Positions 1 to 7,837 of a stretch of 64,000 bases of DNA are shown here, piece by piece. A program made the translations under genes and the position numbers. The notes beneath the pieces are model-generated. The model saw only the letters and a list, made by a program, of their open reading frames with translations, was not told the DNA's origin and made no database searches. The first letter of the stretch is position 1, and each line of letters opens with the position of its first letter. The DNA comes from an uncultured Gammaproteobacteria bacterium (GTDB lineage Bacteria; Pseudomonadota; Gammaproteobacteria; Steroidobacterales; XN24), in the NCBI GenBank assembly GCA_947259915.1, contig CAMYOC010000028.1:1-64000 (forward strand), read 5' to 3'.

Positions 1-141
1 TCCGAGTCTTTTGCTCGCGCCATCTGCGAGCGATTCCGCCAGCGCGATTTCTTCAGCACGGTCGAACATCGGCTGGCGGAACCGCAGACGCCCGAAGCGG
101 CGCTGGCCTCGACCGAATTTGAACGTCAGGTGGAACGCTAA
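1..141 (+). CDS. 3' end of an unidentified protein-coding gene (cut by window edge)
   Basis: An open frame enters from the left edge in frame 1 and ends with TAA at 139-141, leaving 46 codons. The peptide is mostly charged and helical, begins SESFARAICERF and ends EFERQVER. Codon third positions are GC-rich like the real genes nearby, so it is probably the C-terminus of a genuine gene. I do not recognise the family from this fragment. No terminator hairpin follows, and the next gene is convergent, ending at 233. Confidence 0.5.
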   Translation, partial: SESFARAICERFRQRDFFSTVEHRLAEPQTPEAALASTEFERQVER

Positions 142-232
142 ACCGCGTTTTCTTGCGTGCGGAGCGGTCGTCCGATGACGCGCCAACCCGGCCGGACCAG
201 ATAATGGGCTGCTACTTATCTCGCCCGCCGCG

Positions 233-1594
233 CTACTCTGAATAGTTCACCGCGGACAGGTCCAGATACTGCCAGTCAACCGCATGACAACCCGAGTTCG
301 AGCAAAAGGTCTTGTCGTCGACGCCGAACTTGACGTCCCCATGGCAACTCTCACAGCCTTCTTCTCCCAGATGATCGCTGTGCTTTGCCATCCAGTCGGG
401 GCTGCGATGATTCTTCGGCTTCTTCAGGTCCAGAAGCGCGAGATAATAGTCGGGGATCTTGTCGCGTTTGGTGGTCAGCGGCAGGCTGTGACAGGTCGAG
501 CAGTTGACCGGGATCGGCTCTCCGGCTGTATTCTGCAGATCCCCGCCGTGACAGCGGAAACAACCGGGGAAGTCCTTGTGGCCGAGATTGTCCGGGAAAG
601 ATTTCCAGGTCACATGCTCGGCCTCGGGAAATTCGCTGCTGACCATCAGGTCGGCGAGGAACTTCTTACGCTGCTCGATAAAGGCCCTGGCCTGCTCGGT
701 TTCCGCCGGATAATCGGTCGCCGCGTCCGGATAAGCTTGCGCATAATTTTCGTAAGCTTTATCCACTTTCTCCATGGCGTCTTCTTGGCTCGTTACCGGT
801 GTGTCGAGCAGCGTGAGGATGTATTCCTTTACGTAGGGCAACTTCGGGTTCAATTCGCCGGAAGCAAAGGCCGCGTCGACCACGGTCTCCGGATCCCTGA
901 ACGGATGGCCGGCCCGATTGTGACAATCCATACAGCTCATCGTGACCTTGTCCGCGGCGGCGATGTCGGCATCGCTCATGCTGGCCTTTACGCTCTTGTA
1001 GGTCACGACCTCACCGTCAGGAAATGTCGCCTCGACAAACTCGATATCCTGCTTCTGCGGGCCGGTCGCAACGAACTTAACGTTGCCGCCGGCGTGCCAG
1101 TTCATGCCGCGCCGGTTTTTCTCACCGCCGAAGATACGACCCACGTTTCTTGACACCAGTGTCAGCCGGGTCTGAGTGTTTTTCTCATCTGCCGCGTATC
1201 GTTTCTTCGACGCCAGGATGTTGAACTTGTGTGTGTCCTCGACGTGGCAGCCCTCACAGGTATTGCCGACATGGGATAGGGACGGCGCATAGGTCGGACG
1301 CTCCCAGCCGGTCAGGATCGACCAGACATGTTTTATGTGGGAGGATTTCTTGATCAGCGCGGGAAAGAAGGCCAGACGCCCGATATGACAATCCACGCAA
1401 TTGATTTTTGCATGGGCGCTCAATTGCTGTGCGATCGGCTCCTCGGGGTGGACCTGATGACAGGCGTTGGTGCAGAAATAGTTGCTGTTCGAGAACTCCC
1501 AGCCGACGACGCTGACAGAACCCAGAACCACGAACGCAGCCCCGAATATTGCGATCCCGACCAGCGCTGTCTTCAGCTTGATCTTGCGAGCCAT
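233..1594 (-). CDS. Membrane-anchored octahaem c-type cytochrome, NapC/NirT-like N-terminus
   Basis: This 453-residue protein has one N-terminal membrane helix at about residues 9-31 and eight haem-attachment motifs. They are C41-X3-CH, CVDCH 66-70, CEGCH 113-117, CMDCH 221-225, CFRCH 345-349, CSTCH 365-369, CESCH 414-418 and C431-X4-CH. The N-terminus resembles NapC/NrfH/NirT quinol-oxidising anchors, which pass electrons from the quinol pool to periplasmic partners. The family normally carries four or five haems, so the C-terminal haem domain is an addition. The linker at about 226-340 has no haem motif and is helical and acidic. The ATG start has a GGAGAG ribosome site. No oxidase, reductase or cytochrome-maturation gene is adjacent, so the terminal partner is unknown. 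A multihaem membrane cytochrome is secure; the exact reaction is not. Confidence 0.85.
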   Translation of the reverse strand: MARKIKLKTALVGIAIFGAAFVVLGSVSVVGWEFSNSNYFCTNACHQVHPEEPIAQQLSAHAKINCVDCHIGRLAFFPALIKKSSHIKHVWSILTGWERPTYAPSLSHVGNTCEGCHVEDTHKFNILASKKRYAADEKNTQTRLTLVSRNVGRIFGGEKNRRGMNWHAGGNVKFVATGPQKQDIEFVEATFPDGEVVTYKSVKASMSDADIAAADKVTMSCMDCHNRAGHPFRDPETVVDAAFASGELNPKLPYVKEYILTLLDTPVTSQEDAMEKVDKAYENYAQAYPDAATDYPAETEQARAFIEQRKKFLADLMVSSEFPEAEHVTWKSFPDNLGHKDFPGCFRCHGGDLQNTAGEPIPVNCSTCHSLPLTTKRDKIPDYYLALLDLKKPKNHRSPDWMAKHSDHLGEEGCESCHGDVKFGVDDKTFCSNSGCHAVDWQYLDLSAVNYSE

Positions 1595-2217
1595 GCCTCA
1601 CTCTCCACGTTTCATTTGTGACGGGCCCGCTTCTCCGCGTCGTCGCCGGTAAGCTGGCCGTGCGTCCTACATAGCTAGGTTATCCGAGTCGATGGGCCGT
1701 GGCCAATCTGTCGTCGGGACCAGCTTGCCCCCCTCGGCCGCCTTGTAGCCGCTGGACTTCCCTCGAATCGAGGCCGGGCTAACAGTCTGATTTTCAACGG
1801 TCCGCGACCAGAGTTGCGCGCCTCGCTACCGAGCCATCCGGATACTGGTCTGCGGCGCTATCTCGCCACCTGACGCCGATTGCGCAGACCTGATTGCTGC
1901 GAACATCCAACGCACCAGACACTGCGCCAAACAGGGCGGCTGAAATCACCACCGCGCGGTCCCGACGCGTGCGACGCCGAGTTACTGTCGGGCCGGCCTT
2001 GGGGGCTGTCGAGCCGCCCCTCGATGTCAGTCAGGCGTCCCCGGCGCGGACGTGAGCTACCTTATCACCCGATATGGGACGCCAGCCATGTGTCGATCGG
2101 TGAGGTCCACGCGACGCTGCCGCTGAGTGAAGTGGACGATCTCGAAGGGACGCGTTTTTGGTCTGCAACGTGAATGCGGCCTGCATGACGCGGCTAACGG
2201 CAACGGCATCTGAGATT
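1595..2217. other. Intergenic region without an intact gene
   Basis: This 623-bp gap lies between the multihaem cytochrome promoter side and the end of cysB. No frame in it has a family match I recognise together with a plausible start. On the minus strand, 1667-1825 is open for 53 codons without ATG or GTG. It reads like a protein C-terminus (SGYKAAEGGKLVPTTDWPRP, then a short tail), so it may be a gene remnant. The cytochrome promoter probably lies near 1600-1680, but I find no convincing -35/-10 pair. Confidence 0.4.
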
Positions 2218-3228
2218 TCACCCGGTGTTGGCAATAATCTCCGCGCAGCGCCCCTTGAGCGGCAGCTGTGTTACCGCAAACACCGCGTCCACCGCCTCCT
2301 GGGTGTCGAGCATCAGTGCCTCGCGTACGCTGCGCGGATCGAGATGGCCGGCGAACAGTTCGATAAAGTCGTACATATAGCGGCGCAGGATCAGGTCCCG
2401 GCGAAATCCCAGCCAGGTCGTGCAGCGGGGGAACAAGCCCGCCGCTTCAAGCGCCACCAGCTTGTCTTCCTCTGTGCATCCTTGCGCCATGCTGGCGACG
2501 ATGCCGATACCGAGACCCATCCTGACATAGGTCTTGATCACGTCGGCATCGCGCGCGGTAAATACCACTTCCGGCTCGAACCCTTGTTTGCGGAAGGCCT
2601 GCTTCAGGGTGGATTCGCCGGCGAAGCTGAACACATAAGTGACCAGGGGAAAACGAGACAGGTCCTCCAGAGTCGGTGCGCGGTCAAGACTGGCCAGCTC
2701 ATGATCGGCCGGCACCAGGATCACCCGGTCCCAGCGGAAGCAGGGCAGCAAAACCAGGTCAGGGAAACGCTGGCGTGACTCGGAGGCGATTGCAAAATCG
2801 ATCTGGCGCTTATCCATCATCTCCGCCAGCTGCTCCGAGGTGCCCTGATGGAGATCCAGCGTGACGTCCGGATAACGCTCGCGGAATCGGCGGATCACAT
2901 CCGGGAGCACATAACGCGCCTGGGTGTGGGTGGTGCCGATAGACAAACGGCCGGTGGCTTCCTCGTAGATCTGCGGCGAAATACCGCGGATGCCCTCTAC
3001 TTCGCGCAGGATCCGCTCTGCCCGGCGCACGACCTCGGCACCCTCCTCGGTGAGCTCGGCCAGGCTGCGCCCCTTACGCACAAACAAGCTCAGGCCCAGC
3101 TCTTGCTCTAGCAGCTTGAGCTGCTTGCTGACGCCGGGCTGCGACGTGTGCAGGCTCTCGGCGGCGGCAGTGATATTGAGGCCGTTGTCGATCACCGCCA
3201 CCAGATATCTGAGTTGTTGCAGCTTCAT
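2218..3228 (-). CDS. cysB: LysR-family sulfur regulator CysB
   Basis: The product is a 336-residue LysR-type activator very like enterobacterial CysB. It starts MKLQQLRYLVAV, has a winged helix-turn-helix at about 1-60 with the SQPGVSKQ recognition helix, and has a substrate-binding domain at about 90-300. Family hallmarks are retained: TTHTQARYVLP, the LVTYVF stretch, FTARDADVIKTYVRMGLG, and FRRDLILRRYMYDF near the end. CysB binds N-acetylserine and activates sulfate uptake and cysteine biosynthesis. Here it is transcribed away from a cysteine synthase gene at 3951, across a 0.7-kb gap that holds a decayed gene. The start is ATG. A Cbl-like paralogue is possible, but length and motifs favour CysB. 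Confidence 0.9.
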   Translation of the reverse strand: MKLQQLRYLVAVIDNGLNITAAAESLHTSQPGVSKQLKLLEQELGLSLFVRKGRSLAELTEEGAEVVRRAERILREVEGIRGISPQIYEEATGRLSIGTTHTQARYVLPDVIRRFRERYPDVTLDLHQGTSEQLAEMMDKRQIDFAIASESRQRFPDLVLLPCFRWDRVILVPADHELASLDRAPTLEDLSRFPLVTYVFSFAGESTLKQAFRKQGFEPEVVFTARDADVIKTYVRMGLGIGIVASMAQGCTEEDKLVALEAAGLFPRCTTWLGFRRDLILRRYMYDFIELFAGHLDPRSVREALMLDTQEAVDAVFAVTQLPLKGRCAEIIANTG

Positions 3229-3530
3229 CGGTCTCCTGTCTCCACCGCTACCGGCGCACCTGATCGCTAAGCCGGCCGTTTACCAACACGACTCAGCACT
3301 CAGGGGTCTACGGGTTCAGACAAAGAAACCACCGGCGAGGTTCGCCAGGTGGCTCCTGATGATCCCGTATTCCGGATCTGGTCAGTCCAGGCTCCGGGAA
3401 TCAGCGTGGCCACGATCGAGGCTGCGCAACATCCAGGCCAGCGCGTAACGGTCAAAATCATCAGCATCGACACCACTGACCATCAACTTTTTGTATCAGG
3501 CGTTCATAAACTCCGGGCAATCCAAAGCAT

Positions 3531-3566
3531 ATAACGAAAGAGCATGGATCAAGAAAAAATCGTTAT
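3531..3566. promoter_or_regulatory. Candidate inverted repeat between cysB and cysK
   Basis: ATAACGA at 3531-3537 and TCGTTAT at 3560-3566 form a perfect 7-bp inverted repeat around a 22-bp spacer, in an AT-rich patch unlike its surroundings. A TATAAC hexamer at 3530-3535 could be a -10 element, though no good -35 is spaced correctly. Given divergent cysB and the cysteine synthase, it could be a CysB-type operator, or simply the old promoter of the decayed gene that begins at 3544. This is inference from sequence alone. Confidence 0.3.
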
Positions 3567-3913
3567 TTCCGGCGACGGGAACGGCCCGCCTATGCTCGCC
3601 GCTTGTCTTGTACAGGGCCCGGATTCGAAGTTTCACGGCCCTCCTGAGATCTGCAGCAGCAGGCCCGTCTGATCGCGGGCAGTGGCGAGGCGGCCACGAT
3701 TGTTGCGGAACGGGAGGCCCACGTCGATGCCGATTGCTATGATCCAGGACAGCACGCCCATCGGACGGAAAGCAGTCGTTGGCGGATACCAGGAACGTTC
3801 CTCATTTGTCGATGACCGATCAGATCGGGGTGCCGGCGCTGGTGTCGTTGGGCGATGGAGCCGCCGGGACAATAAACCAACGCATCTGGAGCAGCCTGGC
3901 GCTGGCCGGATGA
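3544..3913 (+). pseudogene. Decayed FAD-dependent monooxygenase (UbiH/Coq6-like) remnant
   Basis: Three short stretches in three different frames read, in order, like the landmark motifs of a UbiH-type FAD monooxygenase. From 3544, MDQEKIVISGDGNGPPMLAA resembles the N-terminal beta-alpha-beta dinucleotide fold (usual form IVGGGxxG), and it stops at 3670. From 3660, QARLIAGSGEAATIVAEREA followed by HVDADCYDPGQHA resembles the DG motif with its Y-x-QHA continuation. From 3830, VPALVSLGDGAAGTINQ then SLALAG resembles the second FAD motif (GDAAH-x3-P), ending at 3913. The total is about 370 bp against the usual 1.2 kb, so there are internal deletions as well as frameshifts. Each match is weak alone; their correct order is the argument. 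Confidence 0.45.
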
Positions 3914-3950
3914 GCCGTCAGATGTGCCCACAATCACAAGGAGACACGCG

Positions 3951-4904
3951 ATGATCTACGACAGCATCCTCGACACGATCGGTAACACGCCGGTCGTGCG
4001 TCTGCATCGTTTGGCGCCTGATCATGTCCAGATGTATGTAAAGGCCGAGTTCTTCAATCCGATGGCTTCGGTCAAGGATCGACTCGCGATCGGCATCATC
4101 CTGGATGCCGAAAAGCGCGGCGTGATTCAACCGGGACAGACCGTGATCGAGGCCACGTCGGGTAACACCGGTATCGCGCTGGCGATGGTGTGCGCGGCAC
4201 GCGGCTATCCATTTGTCGCGGTGATGGCGGAGAGCTTCTCGGTAGAGCGCCGGCGGCTGATGAAAGCCCTGGGCGCCAAGGTGCTGCTGACGCCGCCAGC
4301 CGATCGGGCCACAGGCATGGTCCGTCTGGCTGAAGAGCTGGCCGCCAAACACGGCTGGTTCCTGGCCCGGCAGTTCGAAAACGAAGCCAACCCGACCTAC
4401 CATCGCAATACGACCGGCCCGGAGATACTCCGTGACTTCGCCGGCCGCAGACTCGATTACTGGGTGTCCGGATGGGGCACTGGCGGCACCCTGACCGGGG
4501 CCGGCCAGATGTTGAAGCTGGCCCGCCCTGACATCAAGGTCGTGGCCACCGAACCGGCTGGCGCGGCGCTGCTGTCGGGCAAGGAATGGCAGCCGCACAA
4601 GATCCAGGGCTGGACGCCGGACTTCATACCCGCGGTGCTGGACCGCAATGTGGCGGATGATCTGGTCCTGGTGACCGATGAAGAGTCCATCGCGACCTCG
4701 CGCGATCTCGCGCGCCGGGAGGGCATCTTTACCGGGATCTCCGGTGGCGGGACGGTGGCCGCAGCGCTGAAGGTGGCGGCCGAGGCGGAGGAAGGATCGG
4801 TGATCCTGGCCATGCTGCCGGATACCGGCGAGCGTTATCTCAGCACACCGCTGATGGCCGACATCGACGAGAGTTCCGACGACGCGTGGCTGGCCTCGCT
4901 TTAG
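3951..4904 (+). CDS. cysK: PLP-dependent cysteine synthase (O-acetylserine sulfhydrylase)
   Basis: This 317-residue fold-type II PLP enzyme makes cysteine from O-acetylserine and sulfide in the cytoplasm. Visible features are the N-terminal DTIGNTPVVRL, the PLP lysine K42 in NPMASVKDR, the substrate loop TSGNTG at about 69-74, the phosphate-binding GTGGTLTG, and PHKIQGW near 220, which is more CysK-like than CysM-like. I place the start at ATG 3951, because AAGGAG lies 8 bp upstream and the protein then begins like the family; an in-frame ATG at 3924 has no ribosome site. The C-terminus is acidic (ADIDESSDDAWLASL). Divergent cysB makes control by sulfur status likely. CysM is the alternative name; the reaction class is not in doubt. 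Confidence 0.88.
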   Translation: MIYDSILDTIGNTPVVRLHRLAPDHVQMYVKAEFFNPMASVKDRLAIGIILDAEKRGVIQPGQTVIEATSGNTGIALAMVCAARGYPFVAVMAESFSVERRRLMKALGAKVLLTPPADRATGMVRLAEELAAKHGWFLARQFENEANPTYHRNTTGPEILRDFAGRRLDYWVSGWGTGGTLTGAGQMLKLARPDIKVVATEPAGAALLSGKEWQPHKIQGWTPDFIPAVLDRNVADDLVLVTDEESIATSRDLARREGIFTGISGGGTVAAALKVAAEAEEGSVILAMLPDTGERYLSTPLMADIDESSDDAWLASL

Positions 4905-4922
4905 GCAGCCTGATCTGAGGGC

Positions 4923-5183
4923 TTAATCGCCGACGCCGTTGCGGCCGTTCTTTAGCCGCATCCGGCGCTGCTGTTCACTGATACGCCGTCGTACATGGGT
5001 GAGGAATCTGCGCGCCCAGGCGAACTCCAGGCTGAGCACCGCCAGACCGGCGGGGATCACCACGATGGCCGGGCCCGGGAGGAAGATCAGCGCGACCCCG
5101 ACCAGCAGCAGCACCGTGCCGGTGATCAGGATCACCAGGCGTCGGGCCTGACGATAGGTCACGTCGATCATTGCCTTCCACAT
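4923..5183 (-). CDS. Small PGPGW-family membrane protein
   Basis: The 86-residue product has two closely spaced hydrophobic helices at about 18-36 and 40-56 around the signature LPGPAIVVIPAGLAVLSLEFAWA. This matches the PGPGW family of putative transmembrane proteins, whose function is unknown. The C-terminal third is strongly basic (RRISEQQRRMRLKNGRN) and probably cytoplasmic. The gene is convergent with the cysteine synthase, 18 bp from its stop, and stands alone on its strand. Confidence 0.75.
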   Translation of the reverse strand: MWKAMIDVTYRQARRLVILITGTVLLLVGVALIFLPGPAIVVIPAGLAVLSLEFAWARRFLTHVRRRISEQQRRMRLKNGRNGVGD

Positions 5184-5313
5184 GGTCGGATCCGCCTGGG
5201 TGGCTATGGCATCAGGGTTCCGGATAGACCCGCTGATTCTCTCTGCCCCGGCGTATCACGACAACAGAAAGGTTTTCGTGGGCCGCTCAGGTTCATGCTG
5301 ATATGATTGGAAC

Positions 5314-5724
5314 ATGTTGTTTTCACTCAATCCACGCGCCGTTTCGATAGTAACGATCGGCTGTCTGTTGCTCGGCGGCTGCCTGTCCGCGCGTCCCTGG
5401 TACGAAAAGGAACTCAAGGCCTGGGAAGGCGCGCCCGTCAGCGAGCTCGAGGCCAACTGGGGACCACCCCGGCGCACCATCATCGGCAAGTCCGGCCGCC
5501 CGGTGATGGTCTACGAGAGCACGGTTGTCCGGGATGAGCAAGAGGACGTGAAACGGGACCCGAATCAGCTGCTCTCGGACCGGCCACCCTCGGCCCGCCC
5601 GCAGGTCGACGAACTGGATTGTTCGATGTATTTCGAGATAGAGAACGACGTTGTTGTCGGTGTCCGCCACGAGGGTGCGGGCTGCACGGTGATACCCAGA
5701 CCGGGCAAATCGCCGGGCTCCTGA
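5314..5724 (+). CDS. Small predicted lipoprotein of unknown function
   Basis: This 136-residue protein starts with a short signal sequence ending in a lipobox (LLGGC, Cys23), so it should be lipid-anchored to the outer or inner membrane. The mature part has a GPPRRTIIGKSGRPVMVYES segment like those in small envelope lipoproteins of the SmpA/OmlA type, a central charged stretch, then a beta-rich end with two more cysteines (LDC and AGC). The ribosome site is poor (GGAAC close to ATG), and a TATGAT hexamer at 5302-5307 sits directly before the start. I cannot assign a function. Confidence 0.65.
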   Translation: MLFSLNPRAVSIVTIGCLLLGGCLSARPWYEKELKAWEGAPVSELEANWGPPRRTIIGKSGRPVMVYESTVVRDEQEDVKRDPNQLLSDRPPSARPQVDELDCSMYFEIENDVVVGVRHEGAGCTVIPRPGKSPGS

Positions 5725-5748
5725 AGCGGGCGCGAGACGCCGCCCCGA

Positions 5749-6633
5749 TCACCCGTTTACGGACAGGAAATCCTGATCCTCGCCCTGAGTTCGAGACGCG
5801 AAAAGCGTCACCATGTCTCTGCTGCTCGCGCTTACCGGGCGTCCTGCGCCGTCCACCGCGATGAGTCCATACTCGAAACCACGCTGGTCCGCCTCGGCGA
5901 TAGTATGCGCAACGGCCTGATCAAGGCTGGCACCGTCTTCGACCCGTGTGACGATACGCACTGCGGCGCCATGATTGACGATGTGTTCCCCGATCCCGGT
6001 ACAGGACACACCGGCTGCAGTGCTCGCGAACGTACCCGCGACCGTGGGGCTATCGCTCACGCGCCCGGGTATTTCGTAACCGACTCCACCGGTTGAGGTG
6101 CCGGCGCAGAGCCGACCCGTCTCGTCCACGGCTACCGCGCCGACCGTACCCGTGTCGCCCTCCAGATGCTGGCGATGTTCCTCCAGCCGATGCTCCGTAA
6201 TCGGGTCGAAGACCTCCATCCCCAGATCGCGTGCCAGCGCGGTTGCCCCGGCGCCTGCGATCACCGTGTGCTGGCGGCCACTCAACGCATCCGCAACGTC
6301 GATCGGGTGACGGACACGTTCGATGTTGATGACACCGGAGAAGACTCCCCGTTCTGCATCCATCAGCGCGGCGGACATCCTCACGGCGGCATCACGCTGG
6401 AGACGCGAGCCGAGACCGGCATTAAAAATCGGGTCGTCCTCGAGCAGCCGCACCGCGGCCAGCACCGCCGCGCGCGCACCGTCGGCGAGCAGTACCCGCC
6501 ACGCCGCCTCGCGAATGCTCGCCAGGCTGCTCTGATACTGCGGGAAGCCGACGTGGGAGCCCTCGCGCGCGCCCGCGCCACCATGGATGATCAATGTCGG
6601 ACCCGGCATATTGTCGATTCCCGTTGTGGCCAA
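5749..6633 (-). CDS. iaaA: Isoaspartyl peptidase / plant-type L-asparaginase
   Basis: This is an N-terminal-nucleophile hydrolase of the Taspase/asparaginase-2 family, 294 residues if read from TTG at 6633. Family motifs are IIHGGAG near the start, NAGLGS at 71-76, and the autocleavage site GDTGTVGAVA, where T163 becomes the nucleophile of the small subunit. STGGVGYEIPGRVSDSP and GIGEHIV follow as expected. The enzyme removes isoaspartyl residues from peptides and hydrolyses asparagine. An ATG at 6609 (MPGPTLIIHGG) starts closer to the conserved fold and may be the real start; neither has a strong ribosome site. It is convergent with the lipoprotein gene at 5314. A glycosylasparaginase relative is less likely. 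Confidence 0.87.
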   Translation of the reverse strand: MATTGIDNMPGPTLIIHGGAGAREGSHVGFPQYQSSLASIREAAWRVLLADGARAAVLAAVRLLEDDPIFNAGLGSRLQRDAAVRMSAALMDAERGVFSGVINIERVRHPIDVADALSGRQHTVIAGAGATALARDLGMEVFDPITEHRLEEHRQHLEGDTGTVGAVAVDETGRLCAGTSTGGVGYEIPGRVSDSPTVAGTFASTAAGVSCTGIGEHIVNHGAAVRIVTRVEDGASLDQAVAHTIAEADQRGFEYGLIAVDGAGRPVSASSRDMVTLFASRTQGEDQDFLSVNG

Positions 6634-6875
6634 AGGCTATGGTAATCGCATCCGGGCAGCGGCGGCAGCCAGGGACCGGTCGACGCATCTGTGAATATGA
6701 TCTGGCGGCGCTGACGGGTGGTTTTCCTGCCGGGCTGGTGTACCGGTAACGTTGGGGCGATAGATGCAATAATTCGTAACGGCGGTGGCGCCAACTCAAC
6801 GCAGCTGACTTGAATCCAGAGCACTCACAATGATGCAATGACACGCCGGTCCCGATCCGCGTGCCCGGAGACTTC

Positions 6876-7730
6876 ATGAACAGACTCAAATCCATATTCG
6901 TCCTCTGGTATCCGGTGGCGGTCGTGCTGATCGTGCTCAGCGCCGTAGTGGCCTTGTTGACTCGCGGCCCGGACCTCGTCTGGATCGGTGCGCTGCTGAC
7001 CGCGTTGCCGTTTGTCGGTCTGTATATTCGCGCCACCACCTCTCGCAGCCTCGCCCGCACCAGCCACAACCTGCCACTGCTCGTGGTCATTACGCTCGCC
7101 GGCGCCGGGCTCGCCGGATACGGTTACTGGCGCGGCGGCTACACGGCTCACGGCGCCATGTTCGCGGCACTGGTCGGACTTGGTGGCTTCTTCCTGTTCG
7201 ACTTCTGGTACTCGAGCTTTGGTCGCCGGATCAACGACTGTCTCGACACCGGTAACCCGCTGCCCGGGTTCACCGCCTTGGATCTGGACGGCAACCCGGT
7301 GCGCTCTACGGACCTTTACGGCAGCCCGGCCCTGTACATGTTCTACCGCGGCAACTGGTGTCCCTTCTGTATGGCCCAGGTCAGGGAGATTGCGGAGCGC
7401 TACAGGGAACTGACCGAACGCGGCGTGGAGATCGTGTTGATCAGTCCGCAGCCGACCGAACTCACCCAGCGGGTCGCCGGAATATTCAATATCCCGGTCC
7501 GCTTCTGGGTCGATCCGGATCTGGCTGCCGCGCGTGTGCTGGGGATCGTCGGTGAACACGGTGTGCCGGCCGGCCCGCTGGCGAAGACCTACGGCCAACA
7601 TACGGTCATGCCGACCGTGATCATAGTCGACGCGGCCGGCCGCATCCTCTACACCGATCAGACCGACAACTACCGGGTACGCCCTGAGCCGGACGTGTTC
7701 TTCAGGGTGCTGGCGGCAAACGGTCTTTGA
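6876..7730 (+). CDS. Membrane-anchored peroxiredoxin/thioredoxin-like protein
   Basis: The N-terminus carries four membrane helices at about residues 8-28, 35-51, 67-84 and 93-112. It is followed by an AhpC/TSA-type thioredoxin fold with the active site W-C162-PF-C165 inside FYRGNWCPFC. The C-terminal GQHTVMPTVIIVDAAGRI contains the usual cis-proline region. Such proteins reduce peroxides or disulfides; the membrane anchor suggests work at the inner membrane, but the side is not clear. ATG 6876 is chosen because GGAG lies 6 bp before it; a GTG at 6861 is also in frame. An exported S9 peptidase gene follows. The redox activity is inferred from the CXXC alone. Confidence 0.78.
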   Translation: MNRLKSIFVLWYPVAVVLIVLSAVVALLTRGPDLVWIGALLTALPFVGLYIRATTSRSLARTSHNLPLLVVITLAGAGLAGYGYWRGGYTAHGAMFAALVGLGGFFLFDFWYSSFGRRINDCLDTGNPLPGFTALDLDGNPVRSTDLYGSPALYMFYRGNWCPFCMAQVREIAERYRELTERGVEIVLISPQPTELTQRVAGIFNIPVRFWVDPDLAAARVLGIVGEHGVPAGPLAKTYGQHTVMPTVIIVDAAGRILYTDQTDNYRVRPEPDVFFRVLAANGL

Positions 7731-7837
7731 CGACGCGACGGCAGGTGCCGACGGTCCGACGCCGCGCTTCGGATACCAAACCCAGGCACGGATGCGCGCC
7801 CGTCAGGGGACAAAAGGCCATCAAAAAGAGGAAAAGC

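Larger units (their letters stand above)
3229..3950. other. cysB-cysK intergenic region
   Basis: This 722-bp gap holds the candidate inverted repeat at 3531-3566 and the decayed monooxygenase at 3544-3913. The first 270 bp (3241-3510) show no gene. The ribosome site of cysK (AAGGAG) is at about 3938. The cysB promoter should lie just above 3229, but I see no clear -35/-10 pair. Confidence 0.5.
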
